Below, in pieces: positions 46,974 to 56,752 of a DNA stretch of 64,000 nt (position 1 is its first letter; the number at the start of each line of letters is the position of its first letter). Under the pieces are notes generated by a model. That model saw nothing but the letters and a program-made list of their open reading frames with translations. It made no database searches and had not been told where the DNA came from. Source of the stretch: Leptospira brenneri (GTDB lineage Bacteria > Spirochaetota > Leptospiria > Leptospirales > Leptospiraceae). The position numbers and the translations under genes were made by a program. The stretch lies in NCBI RefSeq assembly GCF_002812125.1, contig NZ_NPDQ01000002.1, forward strand, positions 248,001-312,000, given 5' to 3'.

Positions 46974-48539
46974 ATGTCATCTGTTACTGGTAACTACTTA
47001 GAAAAAGGAAGTATGATAGCCAACACAATTCGTATTTCCTTTGCGGTTGTGATGTTATCTATCAATGTTTTCTTTATGATTGCGATTCCCACAACCGAAC
47101 GAACGATGAGCCTCATACTTTCATTTCTGGAATTTGTGGTTTTATCGTATGGTGTTTATACTTTCTGGCTCTATAGAAAGAAAATATTCTATTTAAAATT
47201 TGCCTATGTCTCCATTTTACTCGATATCATCATCTACTCGAGTGTTTTTGCCATTGTAGTCATTTTGTCCAAAACACCAGCAGAAAAGGTTTCCATTGCA
47301 ACAATGCCCTTTGTAATGTTGGTTCTCCTCTTCGTCGTTATTTATTCCGGGTTTCTATTGTCGTATAAACTAACAATGACAGTTGGTTACATTGCAATTT
47401 CCAGTTTACTTCTGTATGTTTTTTTAGGAGTAAAAGGAGGTGCGGAAATCAAATTTATTGCCACTGCAGCAAATGAATTTGGGATTCCATTTATAGGAAT
47501 CAATACAATTGCTTTGATATGCGGTGTTCATATGATGAGTGCAGTCGTAAAATTTATGTCGAATTCAAGCAATGAGGCAACAAAATCTGCTGAAGAAGCA
47601 AAACAAAAATCTGAAGCTGCAAATCAAACAAAACAAAACATCCAGTCAGAAGCGGAGACATTGAATCAAAGTGTCAAAGAAATGTTAAAATTTATGGATT
47701 CATTAAATACTGAAATCCAAACACAAGTTTCAAGTGTAGAAGAAATCAGTGCCTCCATGGAAGAACTTGCCGCTTCCATGGACAGTGCTAGTGATTTTGT
47801 AAAATCACAGTTTACAAGAATTGATGACTTAAACCAAGAAAGTTCGGTCATGGATAAAATTTTGTCTGAAGTTTACACATCAACCATCAATTTGGCACAA
47901 ACCACAGATGAATCCAAACAATATAGTGTTCAAGTAACCACTGCTATGGATTCAGTAAGTTCCAATTTTGAAGAAATCAAAGAAAGTTTTCAGAAAGTAG
48001 AAGAAGTTAATCAAATTTTAAGTGAAATCGCCGATCGAACCAACTTGCTTGCGTTAAATGCTTCAATCGAAGCAGCGCGCGCTGGTGAACATGGAAGAGG
48101 ATTTGCAGTTGTAGCTCAAGAAGTGGCTAAACTTGCTGATAGTGCACAAGAAAATGCTTCGTTAATTTCAAAGATCATTACACAAGCAGCCAAACAGATT
48201 GTAAGTGGAAATACTGCGGCGACTGAAACAAAAGAAAAAATGGGAATCCAAGACAAGGGTTTTGGTATTCTCGTATCAAACCTTTCTGATTTAAAGATTA
48301 AAGTGGAAAAACAAACATCGATTCATAAATCTTTTTTACATTCATTTCAAGAATTGTTCTCACTGTCCAAACAATTGGAAGAATTAGCATCAGAACAAAA
48401 AATGGGGACGCAGGAAATGTCAAGAGCTCTTGTATCGATTGAACAATCTGCTTCTTCGCTTGCATCCAATACTTCCCACTTACGTGAAAATGTGGACGGG
48501 CTCTCAAAACAATCTGAACGATTGGCTAAACATATTTAA
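46974..48539 (+). CDS. Methyl-accepting chemotaxis protein with multi-helix membrane sensor
   Basis: A 521-residue chemoreceptor with about six membrane helices in the first 200 residues, short loops, and a cytoplasmic signalling domain. The hairpin tip is [20 protein letters not shown]; note Ser in place of the usual Ala in NAAIEAA. There is no HAMP or periplasmic domain. The layout is like the receptor at 20030-21583, suggesting a paralogous group. The ATG at 46974 lacks a strong ribosome site; a second ATG lies at 47013. Ligand unknown. Confidence 0.87.
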   Translation: MSSVTGNYLEKGSMIANTIRISFAVVMLSINVFFMIAIPTTERTMSLILSFLEFVVLSYGVYTFWLYRKKIFYLKFAYVSILLDIIIYSSVFAIVVILSKTPAEKVSIATMPFVMLVLLFVVIYSGFLLSYKLTMTVGYIAISSLLLYVFLGVKGGAEIKFIATAANEFGIPFIGINTIALICGVHMMSAVVKFMSNSSNEATKSAEEAKQKSEAANQTKQNIQSEAETLNQSVKEMLKFMDSLNTEIQTQVSSVEEISASMEELAASMDSASDFVKSQFTRIDDLNQESSVMDKILSEVYTSTINLAQTTDESKQYSVQVTTAMDSVSSNFEEIKESFQKVEEVNQILSEIADRTNLLALNASIEAARAGEHGRGFAVVAQEVAKLADSAQENASLISKIITQAAKQIVSGNTAATETKEKMGIQDKGFGILVSNLSDLKIKVEKQTSIHKSFLHSFQELFSLSKQLEELASEQKMGTQEMSRALVSIEQSASSLASNTSHLRENVDGLSKQSERLAKHI

Positions 48540-48556
48540 GATTGAGTTCCCTTTTC

Positions 48557-48589
48557 GTTCATTGAACGTGCTGAACCTTCAGTGAACGT
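48557..48589 (+). terminator. Hairpin after the chemoreceptor gene
   Basis: Eleven-bp stem (48557-48567 with 48579-48589, one G-T pair) and 11-base loop, 17 bp after the stop codon. No strong T-run follows, so termination is probable rather than certain. Confidence 0.5.
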
Positions 48590-48706
48590 TTGGGTTGTAT
48601 GGTCCTCCTGTTTCACACCAACCTCATTTAGGCATTGGCTCGTGAGTCGCCATTGGATTTTCGGTATCCGACTTTTTACGAGTAAGGCCGAATGAAAGTA
48701 AACTGA

Positions 48707-49630
48707 TCAAAACATATTCGGTTTCCCGCGAATGCGTTTATTTATTTTTTTGATCGCATTAGGGGGTGGTTCTTTCGCTTGTGCCAATAACAGAAAGAGA
48801 GATATACAAATTACCATTCCAAAACAAAAGGCAGAAACAAAAATATTGGCATCGTTTTCGTAAAACGATGTGTAAGGCAAAGAATCAAACCATATAAACG
48901 AAAATCCTGTCAGTAAAAAGCCGCTAGCGAGATACATAGGCATATTTGTCATATAAAATAATACACCGAAGGCCAATTGAAATAATTTCCAGTAAGTCCA
49001 CTTTGATATCCCTCGGGCTCTTTGCATTCGTTCAAAATACACGGGAGTTTGACAAAAATCAACAATGGCAACACTGCCCCGAAACCAAAGATATTTTTTG
49101 CGAAGTGAAATGATTGATTGGACAACACGATCATCGATAAGAAAAAAATCGCCGCTTCCCTTTAACGGTATTTTATTAGAGAGTAATTGTAATACTCGAT
49201 AAAACATACCAGCTGTTAAACGTTTAAATAGAGAATCCTTGTTTCGTTTTGTACGAATTCCCACAACAATAGGGCTACCTTGTTTCCAAAGTTCGATGAA
49301 AATGGGAATGAGGTCCGGCGGGTCTTGCATGTCCACATCCATTAAAATCAGTGCGTCTCCCTTGTGTTCTCTAAGGCCTATGGTTATAGCAATTTCTTTC
49401 CCGTAATTTTTTTTGAGTTCAATGACAGTTAATTTATGAGTAAAGCGAGGAAAGGAAAGAATTACACTTTTCGTACAATCTGTACTACCGTCATCCACAA
49501 AGAGAATATGGAATTGACCGGGAAGAGTCTTTAGGTTTTTTCGCAAAGACTCCAAAAATACAGGAATGTTTTCTGCTTCATTCCAAACAGGCACAAGGAT
49601 GGTGATCAGTCTATGTGTTTTATTTGTCAT
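48707..49630 (-). CDS. Family 2 glycosyltransferase, DPM/GtrB-like, with two C-terminal helices
   Basis: A 307-residue membrane-bound glycosyltransferase. The GT-A domain has VPVWNEAENIPVF, the nucleotide motif FVDDGSTD and DVDMQDPPDL. Two membrane helices follow (about residues 230-290), as in polyprenyl-phosphate glycosyltransferases such as GtrB or ArnC. It would transfer a sugar to undecaprenyl phosphate on the inner face of the inner membrane. Two GT-C-like proteins lie downstream at 51.0-54.7 kb, which could use the lipid-linked sugar; this is an inference from proximity. Confidence 0.88.
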   Translation of the reverse strand: MTNKTHRLITILVPVWNEAENIPVFLESLRKNLKTLPGQFHILFVDDGSTDCTKSVILSFPRFTHKLTVIELKKNYGKEIAITIGLREHKGDALILMDVDMQDPPDLIPIFIELWKQGSPIVVGIRTKRNKDSLFKRLTAGMFYRVLQLLSNKIPLKGSGDFFLIDDRVVQSIISLRKKYLWFRGSVAIVDFCQTPVYFERMQRARGISKWTYWKLFQLAFGVLFYMTNMPMYLASGFLLTGFSFIWFDSLPYTSFYENDANIFVSAFCFGMVICISLFLLLAQAKEPPPNAIKKINKRIRGKPNMF

Positions 49631-49728
49631 AATTTTATTGACAACAAACTTAAAATTTTGTAAAACATTGTTTACACAACCAGAAAATACTGAACCCTTT
49701 GTACATTCGGCTAACGTGGAGACTAATT

Positions 49729-51021
49729 ATGAATTTAGTTGTCAAACTTATATTCGTCTTCTTACTAATCCAACAAGTTGCCTGCCGAGCGCCTGAACTA
49801 AATAACCCAAACGACCCAAAATCTGGGGCATTCCTACAACAAAGTTTTATCCAATTTTACTTACGCAGCCTAAAGGAAACCTACCTCCCTGACTCGCTGG
49901 CAATTCTCCGATCTGGAAGTGGCTTAAGCAGTGGTGTGCGCATTTACTCTGTCGATGCAGAATACGGCCCAAGTTCCGATGCCTATGTAGAACGTATGGC
50001 CCCTTTCTCATACGCGGGGTTTCCTGGAAACGCACCCGCAAGACTCCTCGTCCCACCAAAGTCCAGAAAGATCATTTTTGCACCAGGGGATAATGGATCA
50101 TTAGTATCACTGGAATACACCGACAGCAAAGCCATCGAAATCCGGAACACTTTCCTTTACGGAAATTTGCCGTCCCCATACGTACAACGGATTGCGAGCA
50201 CTCCCACAGATGTGTTCTATACCCTGAATACCTCGAGCAACACATTGCAACGTTGGAGTCTTAATTCAGAGACAGGTGCCCTTGCGTTAAAGAATTCAGG
50301 AAATTATCCTTTTGGCGTAGCTTGCAGTCCATTGTCTTTGCGTTACGATAGAAAAAATGAATCCATTGCCGTACTGACCGGTTACGCCGGTACGAGGGGC
50401 ATAAGTTTCCTTAAGTCGCAGGGTGATTCACTCATACCGATTAGCCCCAATTTCGATTTCGGAACATTGACATCGAATGACAATCTTTGCATTCATCCAG
50501 AAAGAAATTTCTTCTACTCAACCATTTCAACTTTCCCCAATACCATCAAAGCCTTCCAATATTCAATGGATGGCGCTATAACGGAAGTTAGCGGATCACC
50601 TTTTGCACCAGATACAACTGCTTCTGGGCTCGCCACCGGATTACAGATGACCACAAACATGGTCATTGATCCGGACGGCAAGTATCTCGCCATTGCGTAT
50701 GTTGCAGGAAGCAACCGTTATTTGAGCTTACTCGCTATCAACCGAGAAACCGGTGCACTTTCAGAAACCGGATCCAAATACTCTGTGGGTAATTCTCCTT
50801 CAAACCTCCATTGGGACAAAAGTGGTCAGTTTATTTACTTAACCTCCGACACTGGAGGATCAACTAACAATTACCAGTTGGAATACTTCAAGGTAATGTC
50901 TGACGGATCGATCACAAGAGGGGTAAACTCACCCATTACCATCAATCCTATGAGCCCAGCGATTGGTATAGCCAATATCGAATCAATCAATCCTAATTTT
51001 TATCTGCGGTATGCGCCCTGA
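49729..51021 (+). CDS. Beta-propeller lipoprotein (lactonase-like)
   Basis: A 430-residue lipoprotein (signal ending QQVAC), with a good GGAG site before the ATG at 49729. It contains repeated propeller units: FYTLNTSSNTLQRWSLNSET, LCIHPERNFFYSTISTFPNT, VIDPDGKYLAIAYVAGSNRY and LHWDKSGQFIYLTSDTGGST. It is related in style to the protein at 36714-38090 but lacks the Big_2 domain. The base composition looks higher in G+C than its neighbours. Its TGA stop overlaps the CTG codon proposed as the start of the next gene. Confidence 0.82.
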   Translation: MNLVVKLIFVFLLIQQVACRAPELNNPNDPKSGAFLQQSFIQFYLRSLKETYLPDSLAILRSGSGLSSGVRIYSVDAEYGPSSDAYVERMAPFSYAGFPGNAPARLLVPPKSRKIIFAPGDNGSLVSLEYTDSKAIEIRNTFLYGNLPSPYVQRIASTPTDVFYTLNTSSNTLQRWSLNSETGALALKNSGNYPFGVACSPLSLRYDRKNESIAVLTGYAGTRGISFLKSQGDSLIPISPNFDFGTLTSNDNLCIHPERNFFYSTISTFPNTIKAFQYSMDGAITEVSGSPFAPDTTASGLATGLQMTTNMVIDPDGKYLAIAYVAGSNRYLSLLAINRETGALSETGSKYSVGNSPSNLHWDKSGQFIYLTSDTGGSTNNYQLEYFKVMSDGSITRGVNSPITINPMSPAIGIANIESINPNFYLRYAP

Positions 51022-52463
51022 AACTAAAGTTCTATTCACCCTTATTTGTAAGCCTTAGCCTATATTTCATTTTTCTTTTTTCTTTTGACGGCGTGCCGGA
51101 TGCGGATATTTTTTACCATTTTGCAGTGGCCAAACTCTATGCATCACAGGGTTTTGTACACAGTCTGCCCTGGCCCGAGTTAGGCATCCAATCGGTTGAA
51201 TTCACAGACTATCATTTCTTAATCCATCTAACACAGATTCCGTTTACTTTACTTCCACTAGATGAAAATGTAAAGATCAAACTCTATATTTTTTTCACTT
51301 TAGCGTTCTTACTTTTCCAATTATTTCGATATTTCGAATCAATCGGCTTTAAAAACTCTTATTATTTTTTAGGGGTTTGGTTTGTTTTGGGTTCCACCTT
51401 GTTTACAGGAAGGTTACTTTTCGGTAGGGGTAATGTAATTCTATTTGCCATCCTATTTCTAGCTCTACGACTATGGAACGATGATAAGCACAAGTTCCTG
51501 TTTGGTTTAGGTTTTCTTTCCGTCTGGGCATATTCGGGTTTTCCTCTCCTTTTCATAGTATTTGGTTTATTGTGTTTGGCGGACTGGAGCCGTAATAAAA
51601 GACGAAATTATTCCTTTCTTCTTCTCGGGATTATGAGTGGCCTCGTCATCCATCCTTCATTTCCGAACCAATGGAGTGGTTATTTTTTGGAACTCATCAT
51701 CCAATCCTTTCCTCCTCCGGCTGTAGAACCGATCGCCGAATGGCTTCCTCCGACAAAGGAACTTCTTTTTCTAGGTTTTTTCCCGATTTTGCCTCTACTC
51801 GGCATCACCTTTCTCCAACTAAAAAAGAGAAAAATGAATTCGCCTTCCATTGTTTTTTTATTTTTAGCAATCATAAGTTTAATTATTGCAGGTGCCTCAC
51901 TTAGAGTGTTTGAAGCTAGCTTTCTATTTTTTTTCTTATTTCTATTTCATAATATTCAACTTAGTAAAAATTTACAAATTCTATCTGTAATTTTTTTGAT
52001 TCTATTACAACTACCGATTACTTATAAAAAAAATTCCGACCATTTCAAAACAACAAATCCAAAACTTATATTTGCTACAACAGAATGGATTAAAAGAAAC
52101 ATTCCTCCCAAGGAACGCATATTTTTGTCCTGGGCTGATTACCCTTATTTTACCTATAAAAACCCTGAATATACTTATCTTTTTGGATTAAACCCATTAT
52201 ATGCTTGGGCAAAAAATCCTGAATTATACTTGGCTGAAAAGAATTTTTTCGATGGATCAGTTAACGGATTCCAGATGATACCTCAAATTTTAGGATACAA
52301 GGTAGTCATTATCAATAAACAATTTTACCCATATTCTGCCGAAACCTTTGGCAAACTGAACAAAAACTATTCTCTCGATTTCCAAAACGAAAAGTACAAT
52401 GTGTATATTTTTACAAAAGAAGCTGCAAAAACAACAATAGATAACAACATCATTGTTAAATAA
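51018..52463 (+). CDS. Polytopic membrane protein, GT-C glycosyltransferase-like, CTG start proposed
   Basis: A membrane protein of about 481 residues with some ten helices. The conventional start is a GTG at 51093, but the frame continues upstream through a strongly hydrophobic helix (KFYSPLFVSLSLYFIFLFSF) to a CTG at 51018 that overlaps the previous stop as CTGA. A TAA lies upstream at 50994, and no ATG, GTG or TTG is present between, so CTG or another rare start is needed for the complete helix. The first loop VPDADIFYHFAVAKLYASQG resembles GT-C enzymes. Helix-rich middle and a soluble C-terminal domain with LSWADYPYF follow. Function unproven. Confidence 0.68.
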   Translation: MKLKFYSPLFVSLSLYFIFLFSFDGVPDADIFYHFAVAKLYASQGFVHSLPWPELGIQSVEFTDYHFLIHLTQIPFTLLPLDENVKIKLYIFFTLAFLLFQLFRYFESIGFKNSYYFLGVWFVLGSTLFTGRLLFGRGNVILFAILFLALRLWNDDKHKFLFGLGFLSVWAYSGFPLLFIVFGLLCLADWSRNKRRNYSFLLLGIMSGLVIHPSFPNQWSGYFLELIIQSFPPPAVEPIAEWLPPTKELLFLGFFPILPLLGITFLQLKKRKMNSPSIVFLFLAIISLIIAGASLRVFEASFLFFFLFLFHNIQLSKNLQILSVIFLILLQLPITYKKNSDHFKTTNPKLIFATTEWIKRNIPPKERIFLSWADYPYFTYKNPEYTYLFGLNPLYAWAKNPELYLAEKNFFDGSVNGFQMIPQILGYKVVIINKQFYPYSAETFGKLNKNYSLDFQNEKYNVYIFTKEAAKTTIDNNIIVK

Positions 52464-54745
52464 ATCCGACCATTCAAAACAAAACTTAAATTGAAATTTT
52501 TGGTTTTGGTTTCGCCAAAATAAGCTAATTTAGCTGTATCCGAAATATAGACATTATCACCAAAATCACGGTTTTTCGGAAAATATGATTCGCTAGTAAA
52601 ATTCCATCGATTGTCTCTGATCGCAAATTTAGATTTATGATCCTGCAAAAAACCAATCATCTCCTTTTTTAATTTCTGATGGTCAAATAAAAAATCATAA
52701 TTAGAAACTAAAAATACTGTATATCCCTTGTTTTCTAGCTCTTGTTTTAACGAAACATCACCTATAGAATCGCCATCAGACAAAAGTACCAAAAATGAAA
52801 CTGTTTTTGGGTTTGCGAAAAACGAAGAATTATTTTCATTATCAACTAAAAAAAGATTAGTACTGATTTTCTCTGTGCAAAGAACCGCCTGAAAATAATT
52901 AGATAATTTAATAAAGTCCACTGCATGCATCGATTTACTTTCAGTTAACAAATTGGAATTTATAATAGCTACCGGGGCAATTTCGTTATAATCTTTTGGG
53001 TCTTCTAATTTAACCAATACAAAAGGGTCGAGGTCCGCAATGACTTGTAAACGATTTTGGTTTATTTTTATATACTCTTTAAATTCGGGAGACGAACCAA
53101 ACATGTATTCAACCCCTGACCTTCGCAAAAAATCTAAATACAGAAAAAGGTTTGAATTGCGATCGCCAAAAATATACAACGAATCTCTCCAATCAACATC
53201 TGTACCCCAGCGAAATGAATTCCGAAAACAAAACTCTTGCCAATTGAATAATAAAGTCGCATATAGCGATGACTCAACAGTTAGCCCCATATTATTTTTA
53301 AGACCTAATTTATACAATAGCGGCAAAATATAATGGGGTGAACCGGCAAATTCTTTCATGCGCAAAACTTCTGGCTGCACTAAACTACCTTTTGGTATAA
53401 GGCTGAGAATTTGTTCAAGAGAAGCGTACGTAAGCTGATCGGAACCAATTTTTCTTTCATCCCGAAAAGGCCCGTTATACTGTTGGTGCAAAAATGGATC
53501 AAAGTTTAGAAAAATTAAAATTTCGATGATGAGTGTGGAAAACAAAAAAACTTTTCGAATTAATTTCCCTGAAATATTTTTTGCATAAACGAAAAGAGCG
53601 TAAGAGAATAAAAGCGAAAATCCTAAATAAAACAAATCAAAAGCACGATAAGTATGGATTTTAAAATTCGGGAAAATATAGCCAAAACTATGATCCAAAC
53701 TAAGCCACAAAAAAAACAACACCATTGCAAACGTAAATTGGAAACGTTTTCTACTGGCAAAATTTTTAAAGTTAAATGCAAGGAGCAGTATTGCAAAAAA
53801 AGAAACGAAGCGTCCAGTTGACAATAATTGTATAATGTATTCTATATATATGCTTCCACCCAATTCCTTATTCTTTATAGCCAAATTATAAATATCCGGC
53901 CCCAATATGGAAAGTAACGGAGGATACGAAAATCCATAATAAATACCACTAGTGTAAATGGAATAAAAGGCGTAATTGGTAATCACAGGCCACACCAAAA
54001 ATAGAATGCAAAAAAAAGAAACAAGGTATGTTTTTTTAAATTTCAAAACTTCCTTACGTCGAATTGCCAAATAAAGACAAAATGCCATAAAAAAGAAAAC
54101 TGTAGTAAGTAAATGCGAATAGAATAAAATACTCACAAGACCTGTAAAACGGATTATATGTGATTTTACATTCGTTATTCTGAACTTTTCCAACTCACAA
54201 AATGCTAACAATAATAAAGCATGAGAAAAACTGGAAATAAAAGTTCCTTCGATAATGCCAACAAGGCTTGTACCTTGTAAACCATCTCCCGCATAATTTA
54301 AATAAAACAAAATAGAAATAAAACCCAATATGGTTTGGATAATTGGATTATGTTTTCCAAAGAAGAAAACTTTCGAAAATTGGAAAATTGCATAAGAAAG
54401 AAAACAAATCACAAAGAACATAGCATGATAAACGGCTACTTCCATAGACACTCCCAAAACAAAAGACAATACCGTTGGGATCAGGTAAAAAAACGGCGGA
54501 TAAAAATAAAAAATGGGAAATCCACCAAACCAAATATCGGACCAACCGGTGGCTTGGAAATTGCCTAATAATTTTTGGAATTCTAAACTTAATACAATAT
54601 GTCCGGGTGTGTCCCAACCGTTGAGTGCTTTGCCTTCTAAAAAAAATGAAAATTTGAAGTAATATAATCCGAATAAAAATAAGATACTGACGGAATAAAA
54701 AACCGATGTTTTGAATTTACTGACAATCATTCGGAAATAACTCAT
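52367..54745 (-). CDS. Large polytopic membrane protein, GT-C/PTPS-related type
   Basis: A 792-residue protein with about twelve helices in the first 430 residues, then a soluble domain of about 310 residues, then a last helix. The first loop has GKALNGWDTPGHIVLSLEFQ and SDIWFGGFPIFYFYPPFFYL, typical of membrane proteins annotated as 6-pyruvoyl-tetrahydropterin-synthase-related or YfhO-like GT-C enzymes. The likely role is sugar transfer outside the inner membrane. Its 3' end overlaps the convergent 51018-52463 gene by 97 bp. It is probably not essential core, given the AT-rich sequence and the fragment-rich region beyond its 5' end. Confidence 0.75.
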   Translation of the reverse strand: MSYFRMIVSKFKTSVFYSVSILFLFGLYYFKFSFFLEGKALNGWDTPGHIVLSLEFQKLLGNFQATGWSDIWFGGFPIFYFYPPFFYLIPTVLSFVLGVSMEVAVYHAMFFVICFLSYAIFQFSKVFFFGKHNPIIQTILGFISILFYLNYAGDGLQGTSLVGIIEGTFISSFSHALLLLAFCELEKFRITNVKSHIIRFTGLVSILFYSHLLTTVFFFMAFCLYLAIRRKEVLKFKKTYLVSFFCILFLVWPVITNYAFYSIYTSGIYYGFSYPPLLSILGPDIYNLAIKNKELGGSIYIEYIIQLLSTGRFVSFFAILLLAFNFKNFASRKRFQFTFAMVLFFLWLSLDHSFGYIFPNFKIHTYRAFDLFYLGFSLLFSYALFVYAKNISGKLIRKVFLFSTLIIEILIFLNFDPFLHQQYNGPFRDERKIGSDQLTYASLEQILSLIPKGSLVQPEVLRMKEFAGSPHYILPLLYKLGLKNNMGLTVESSLYATLLFNWQEFCFRNSFRWGTDVDWRDSLYIFGDRNSNLFLYLDFLRRSGVEYMFGSSPEFKEYIKINQNRLQVIADLDPFVLVKLEDPKDYNEIAPVAIINSNLLTESKSMHAVDFIKLSNYFQAVLCTEKISTNLFLVDNENNSSFFANPKTVSFLVLLSDGDSIGDVSLKQELENKGYTVFLVSNYDFLFDHQKLKKEMIGFLQDHKSKFAIRDNRWNFTSESYFPKNRDFGDNVYISDTAKLAYFGETKTKNFNLSFVLNGRIYLTMMLLSIVVFAASFVKIYTLYFSFWKSRE

Positions 54746-54911
54746 TTACACCAAATGAGATATATCATTGAAAATAAATCATGTAAAAGAAAAACCAGCC
54801 AAAGAAAAATTGACACTGACTTAACACAATACCAATGATAGGAAGCCAGTCTGCTGAAAAGCGAATGTATTGTACCACAAGTAATTCGGTTTCCAGCCCC
54901 ACCAATACAGA

Positions 54912-54991
54912 GAGAATGATTCCTCGTCCTACGATGTCAGCAGCAAGTTCTGGAGGAGTGCGCTCGAGAACGGATTTGATTCTGTCTAGGA
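54912..54991 (-). pseudogene. 80-bp fragment of an mreB-like gene
   Basis: This stretch aligns without gaps to 57722-57801 of mreB, with about nine or ten mismatches, encoding [20 protein letters not shown] where MreB has [20 protein letters not shown]. It sits in an open frame (54765-55103) whose flanks do not match MreB, so that frame is not a real gene. The mismatches in both synonymous and replacement positions suggest an old copy or one from a different mreB. A dispersed element begins 16 bp away. Confidence 0.75.
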
Positions 54992-55007
54992 AGATATTTC
55001 CGATTCT

Positions 55008-55122
55008 GGGCACCTCGCAATCATTAGCTTGTCTCTGAATTTTTTGTATATGCGACCGGGCTTTCCGTTCCAATCTTTTCACTATCGCGAAAAGGATTTC
55101 CACTGCAATCCCTGGTGCGGGG
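55008..55122 (-). repeat. Dispersed foldable element, copy F (long form)
   Basis: On the minus strand: CCGCACCAGGGATTGCAGTG, AAATCC hairpin TTTTCGCGATAGTGAAAA, GATTGGAACGGAAAGCCCGG, TCGCAT, an AT-rich part and closing GCGAGGTGCCC. It adjoins the mreB fragment. Confidence 0.75.
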
Positions 55123-55654
55123 AATTAAATTGTTAGATTGCGAAGCTTCTGAAACAAAGAATTGAAAACAACCGCTGCTGAAACAGCAAAAGGCTTCTCA
55201 TGCGATGAGTGAAAGATTTCACTACAATTTCCACATTCTACTTCGAATAAAGTGAATTTAATTCTCTACCTTGAGAATTTTTACGTGACAGATTGGGATT
55301 TCAATCTAGAAGTAAACAATAAACCAAACTGGTGTTATTTTAAAGTACCTTTAGGTAAAAGATAAAAGTAGAATAATACGGAACGGAATTCCAATAAAAC
55401 AGGCTGTAAAAAAAATCAAAAATTAGAATATAGATATGATTTGTTAAAGGATTTTATTTTTGTATCTGTTCCCTTTGTCCAATGCATTAATATTTATTAA
55501 GTGCGATTTGATGATGATCTTTCAAAAGCTACTGGAAAAAAGGGATTAAAAACCTTGAAATCAATGAGACTACCTATATGTTTTTTCCAATTTCACGCTG
55601 TAAATTTGTGAAAGGATATGTAACCGATGATGAACCCTTTGGAAACCCTTACAA
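55123..55654. other. Intergenic stretch without recognised genes
   Basis: 532 bp of AT-rich DNA between element F and the lipoprotein pair. No credible frame, RNA gene or strong repeat seen. Confidence 0.5.
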
Positions 55655-56161
55655 ATGAAATCTAAATTCCTATTGTTTACTGTCACAGTTTCCTTGTTTT
55701 GGGTCTCTGCATGTAACTACCAAAAAGAAGTTCCTAATGACCCACTTGTGCAATTATTTGTGATTAACTTTGCAAATGAATATTATTCCAATTCCTGTAA
55801 ATTTCCGAAATTGACCTTACGGAAAGATGCAGACCAAATCTTGGAATTAAAACAGAATGAGAAACAATGGTTTCGTTTTTCTTTTGAAGATTACAAATCC
55901 CTAGGTTCCAATCCTCCAAATTTATATTTAAAAATTTCCAAACAAGCGGGTACCGAGGTTTCGTTTTATACCAATAATAATTGTGGGCAGTATTCTGATT
56001 CATCCTACCAACGTTTGCCCATTTCATCTACAAGTACAGATGTCATATACGGATTGTACAAATCAGATTTTCAATCGTATGAAACTGTAAAAGCATCGGA
56101 AAATGGATACTATATAGATTACATATTTGGAAATCCAACGATTACAATTAGGCAATATTGA
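55655..56161 (+). CDS. Uncharacterised lipoprotein, first of a tandem pair
   Basis: A 168-residue lipoprotein (signal ending WVSAC). The mature protein has two Cys (NSCKFP and NNNCGQYS) and a C-terminal GNPTITIRQY. It shares the order of these elements with the next gene (YCPIP, TNCNSA, GNPTITLRQE) and a common SKQAGTEVSFYTNNNC/TKQNGTSVTYKENTNC segment, so the two are old tandem duplicates. Function unknown; secreted, possibly with one disulfide. Confidence 0.72.
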   Translation: MKSKFLLFTVTVSLFWVSACNYQKEVPNDPLVQLFVINFANEYYSNSCKFPKLTLRKDADQILELKQNEKQWFRFSFEDYKSLGSNPPNLYLKISKQAGTEVSFYTNNNCGQYSDSSYQRLPISSTSTDVIYGLYKSDFQSYETVKASENGYYIDYIFGNPTITIRQY

Positions 56162-56166
56162 ATTTT

Positions 56167-56712
56167 ATGAAAATAATTAATCATCAAACAAATTTTAAAC
56201 TTATATTCTTATTATTTTCTTTCTTAGTTTCGTTTGCCTGTTACTTACCATTGCTAACAGGTTCTGACAAGGACTCAGGCGGAAGTAATGCATCGAGTAA
56301 TTTTATTTTTGCGTATTCATTATTACTTGTTAATCAGTCCAAAGCAAATTATTGTCCAATACCCTCACAAATCCTAAGAAAAAATACAGATTATCCCGTA
56401 ACTTTGGCAATTGGTGAACCTTATTATTTTCATTACAACTATTTAGATAATGCAAAACCGCAAGAAGAAGTAAGGAACTATTTGCTTAGAATTACAAAAC
56501 AAAATGGAACTAGTGTTACTTATAAAGAAAACACAAATTGTAATTCTGCCTCTTCTGGATTTTCGACAGTAACCCCAACGAATGTAACCACAACAGAACA
56601 GTTGTATGATTTATATTATTCAAACACTTTCAGACAGTCATGGCAAATCCCAAATATTTATTCTGTAGAAGTGACTTCTGGAAATCCAACGATTACTCTA
56701 CGACAAGAATAA
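56167..56712 (+). CDS. Uncharacterised lipoprotein, second of a tandem pair
   Basis: A 181-residue protein related to its upstream neighbour. It has an N-terminal hydrophobic segment ending VSFAC, so it is probably lipidated. The mature part begins with a serine/glycine linker, then a domain with paired Cys, YYFHYNYLDNAKPQEEVRNY and the terminal GNPTITLRQE. A TTG at 56158 overlaps the preceding TGA and could be an alternative start, giving translational coupling; I prefer the ATG at 56167. Function unknown. Confidence 0.72.
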   Translation: MKIINHQTNFKLIFLLFSFLVSFACYLPLLTGSDKDSGGSNASSNFIFAYSLLLVNQSKANYCPIPSQILRKNTDYPVTLAIGEPYYFHYNYLDNAKPQEEVRNYLLRITKQNGTSVTYKENTNCNSASSGFSTVTPTNVTTTEQLYDLYYSNTFRQSWQIPNIYSVEVTSGNPTITLRQE

Positions 56713-56752
56713 ATTGGTAAACGTTATTGCTTTCCATGAAGATAGAATTGCC

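Noticed and set aside
54765..55103. 112-residue open frame containing MreB-like residues
   Set aside because: Only the middle matches MreB; the N-terminal part runs through dispersed element F and the C-terminal part is unrelated.
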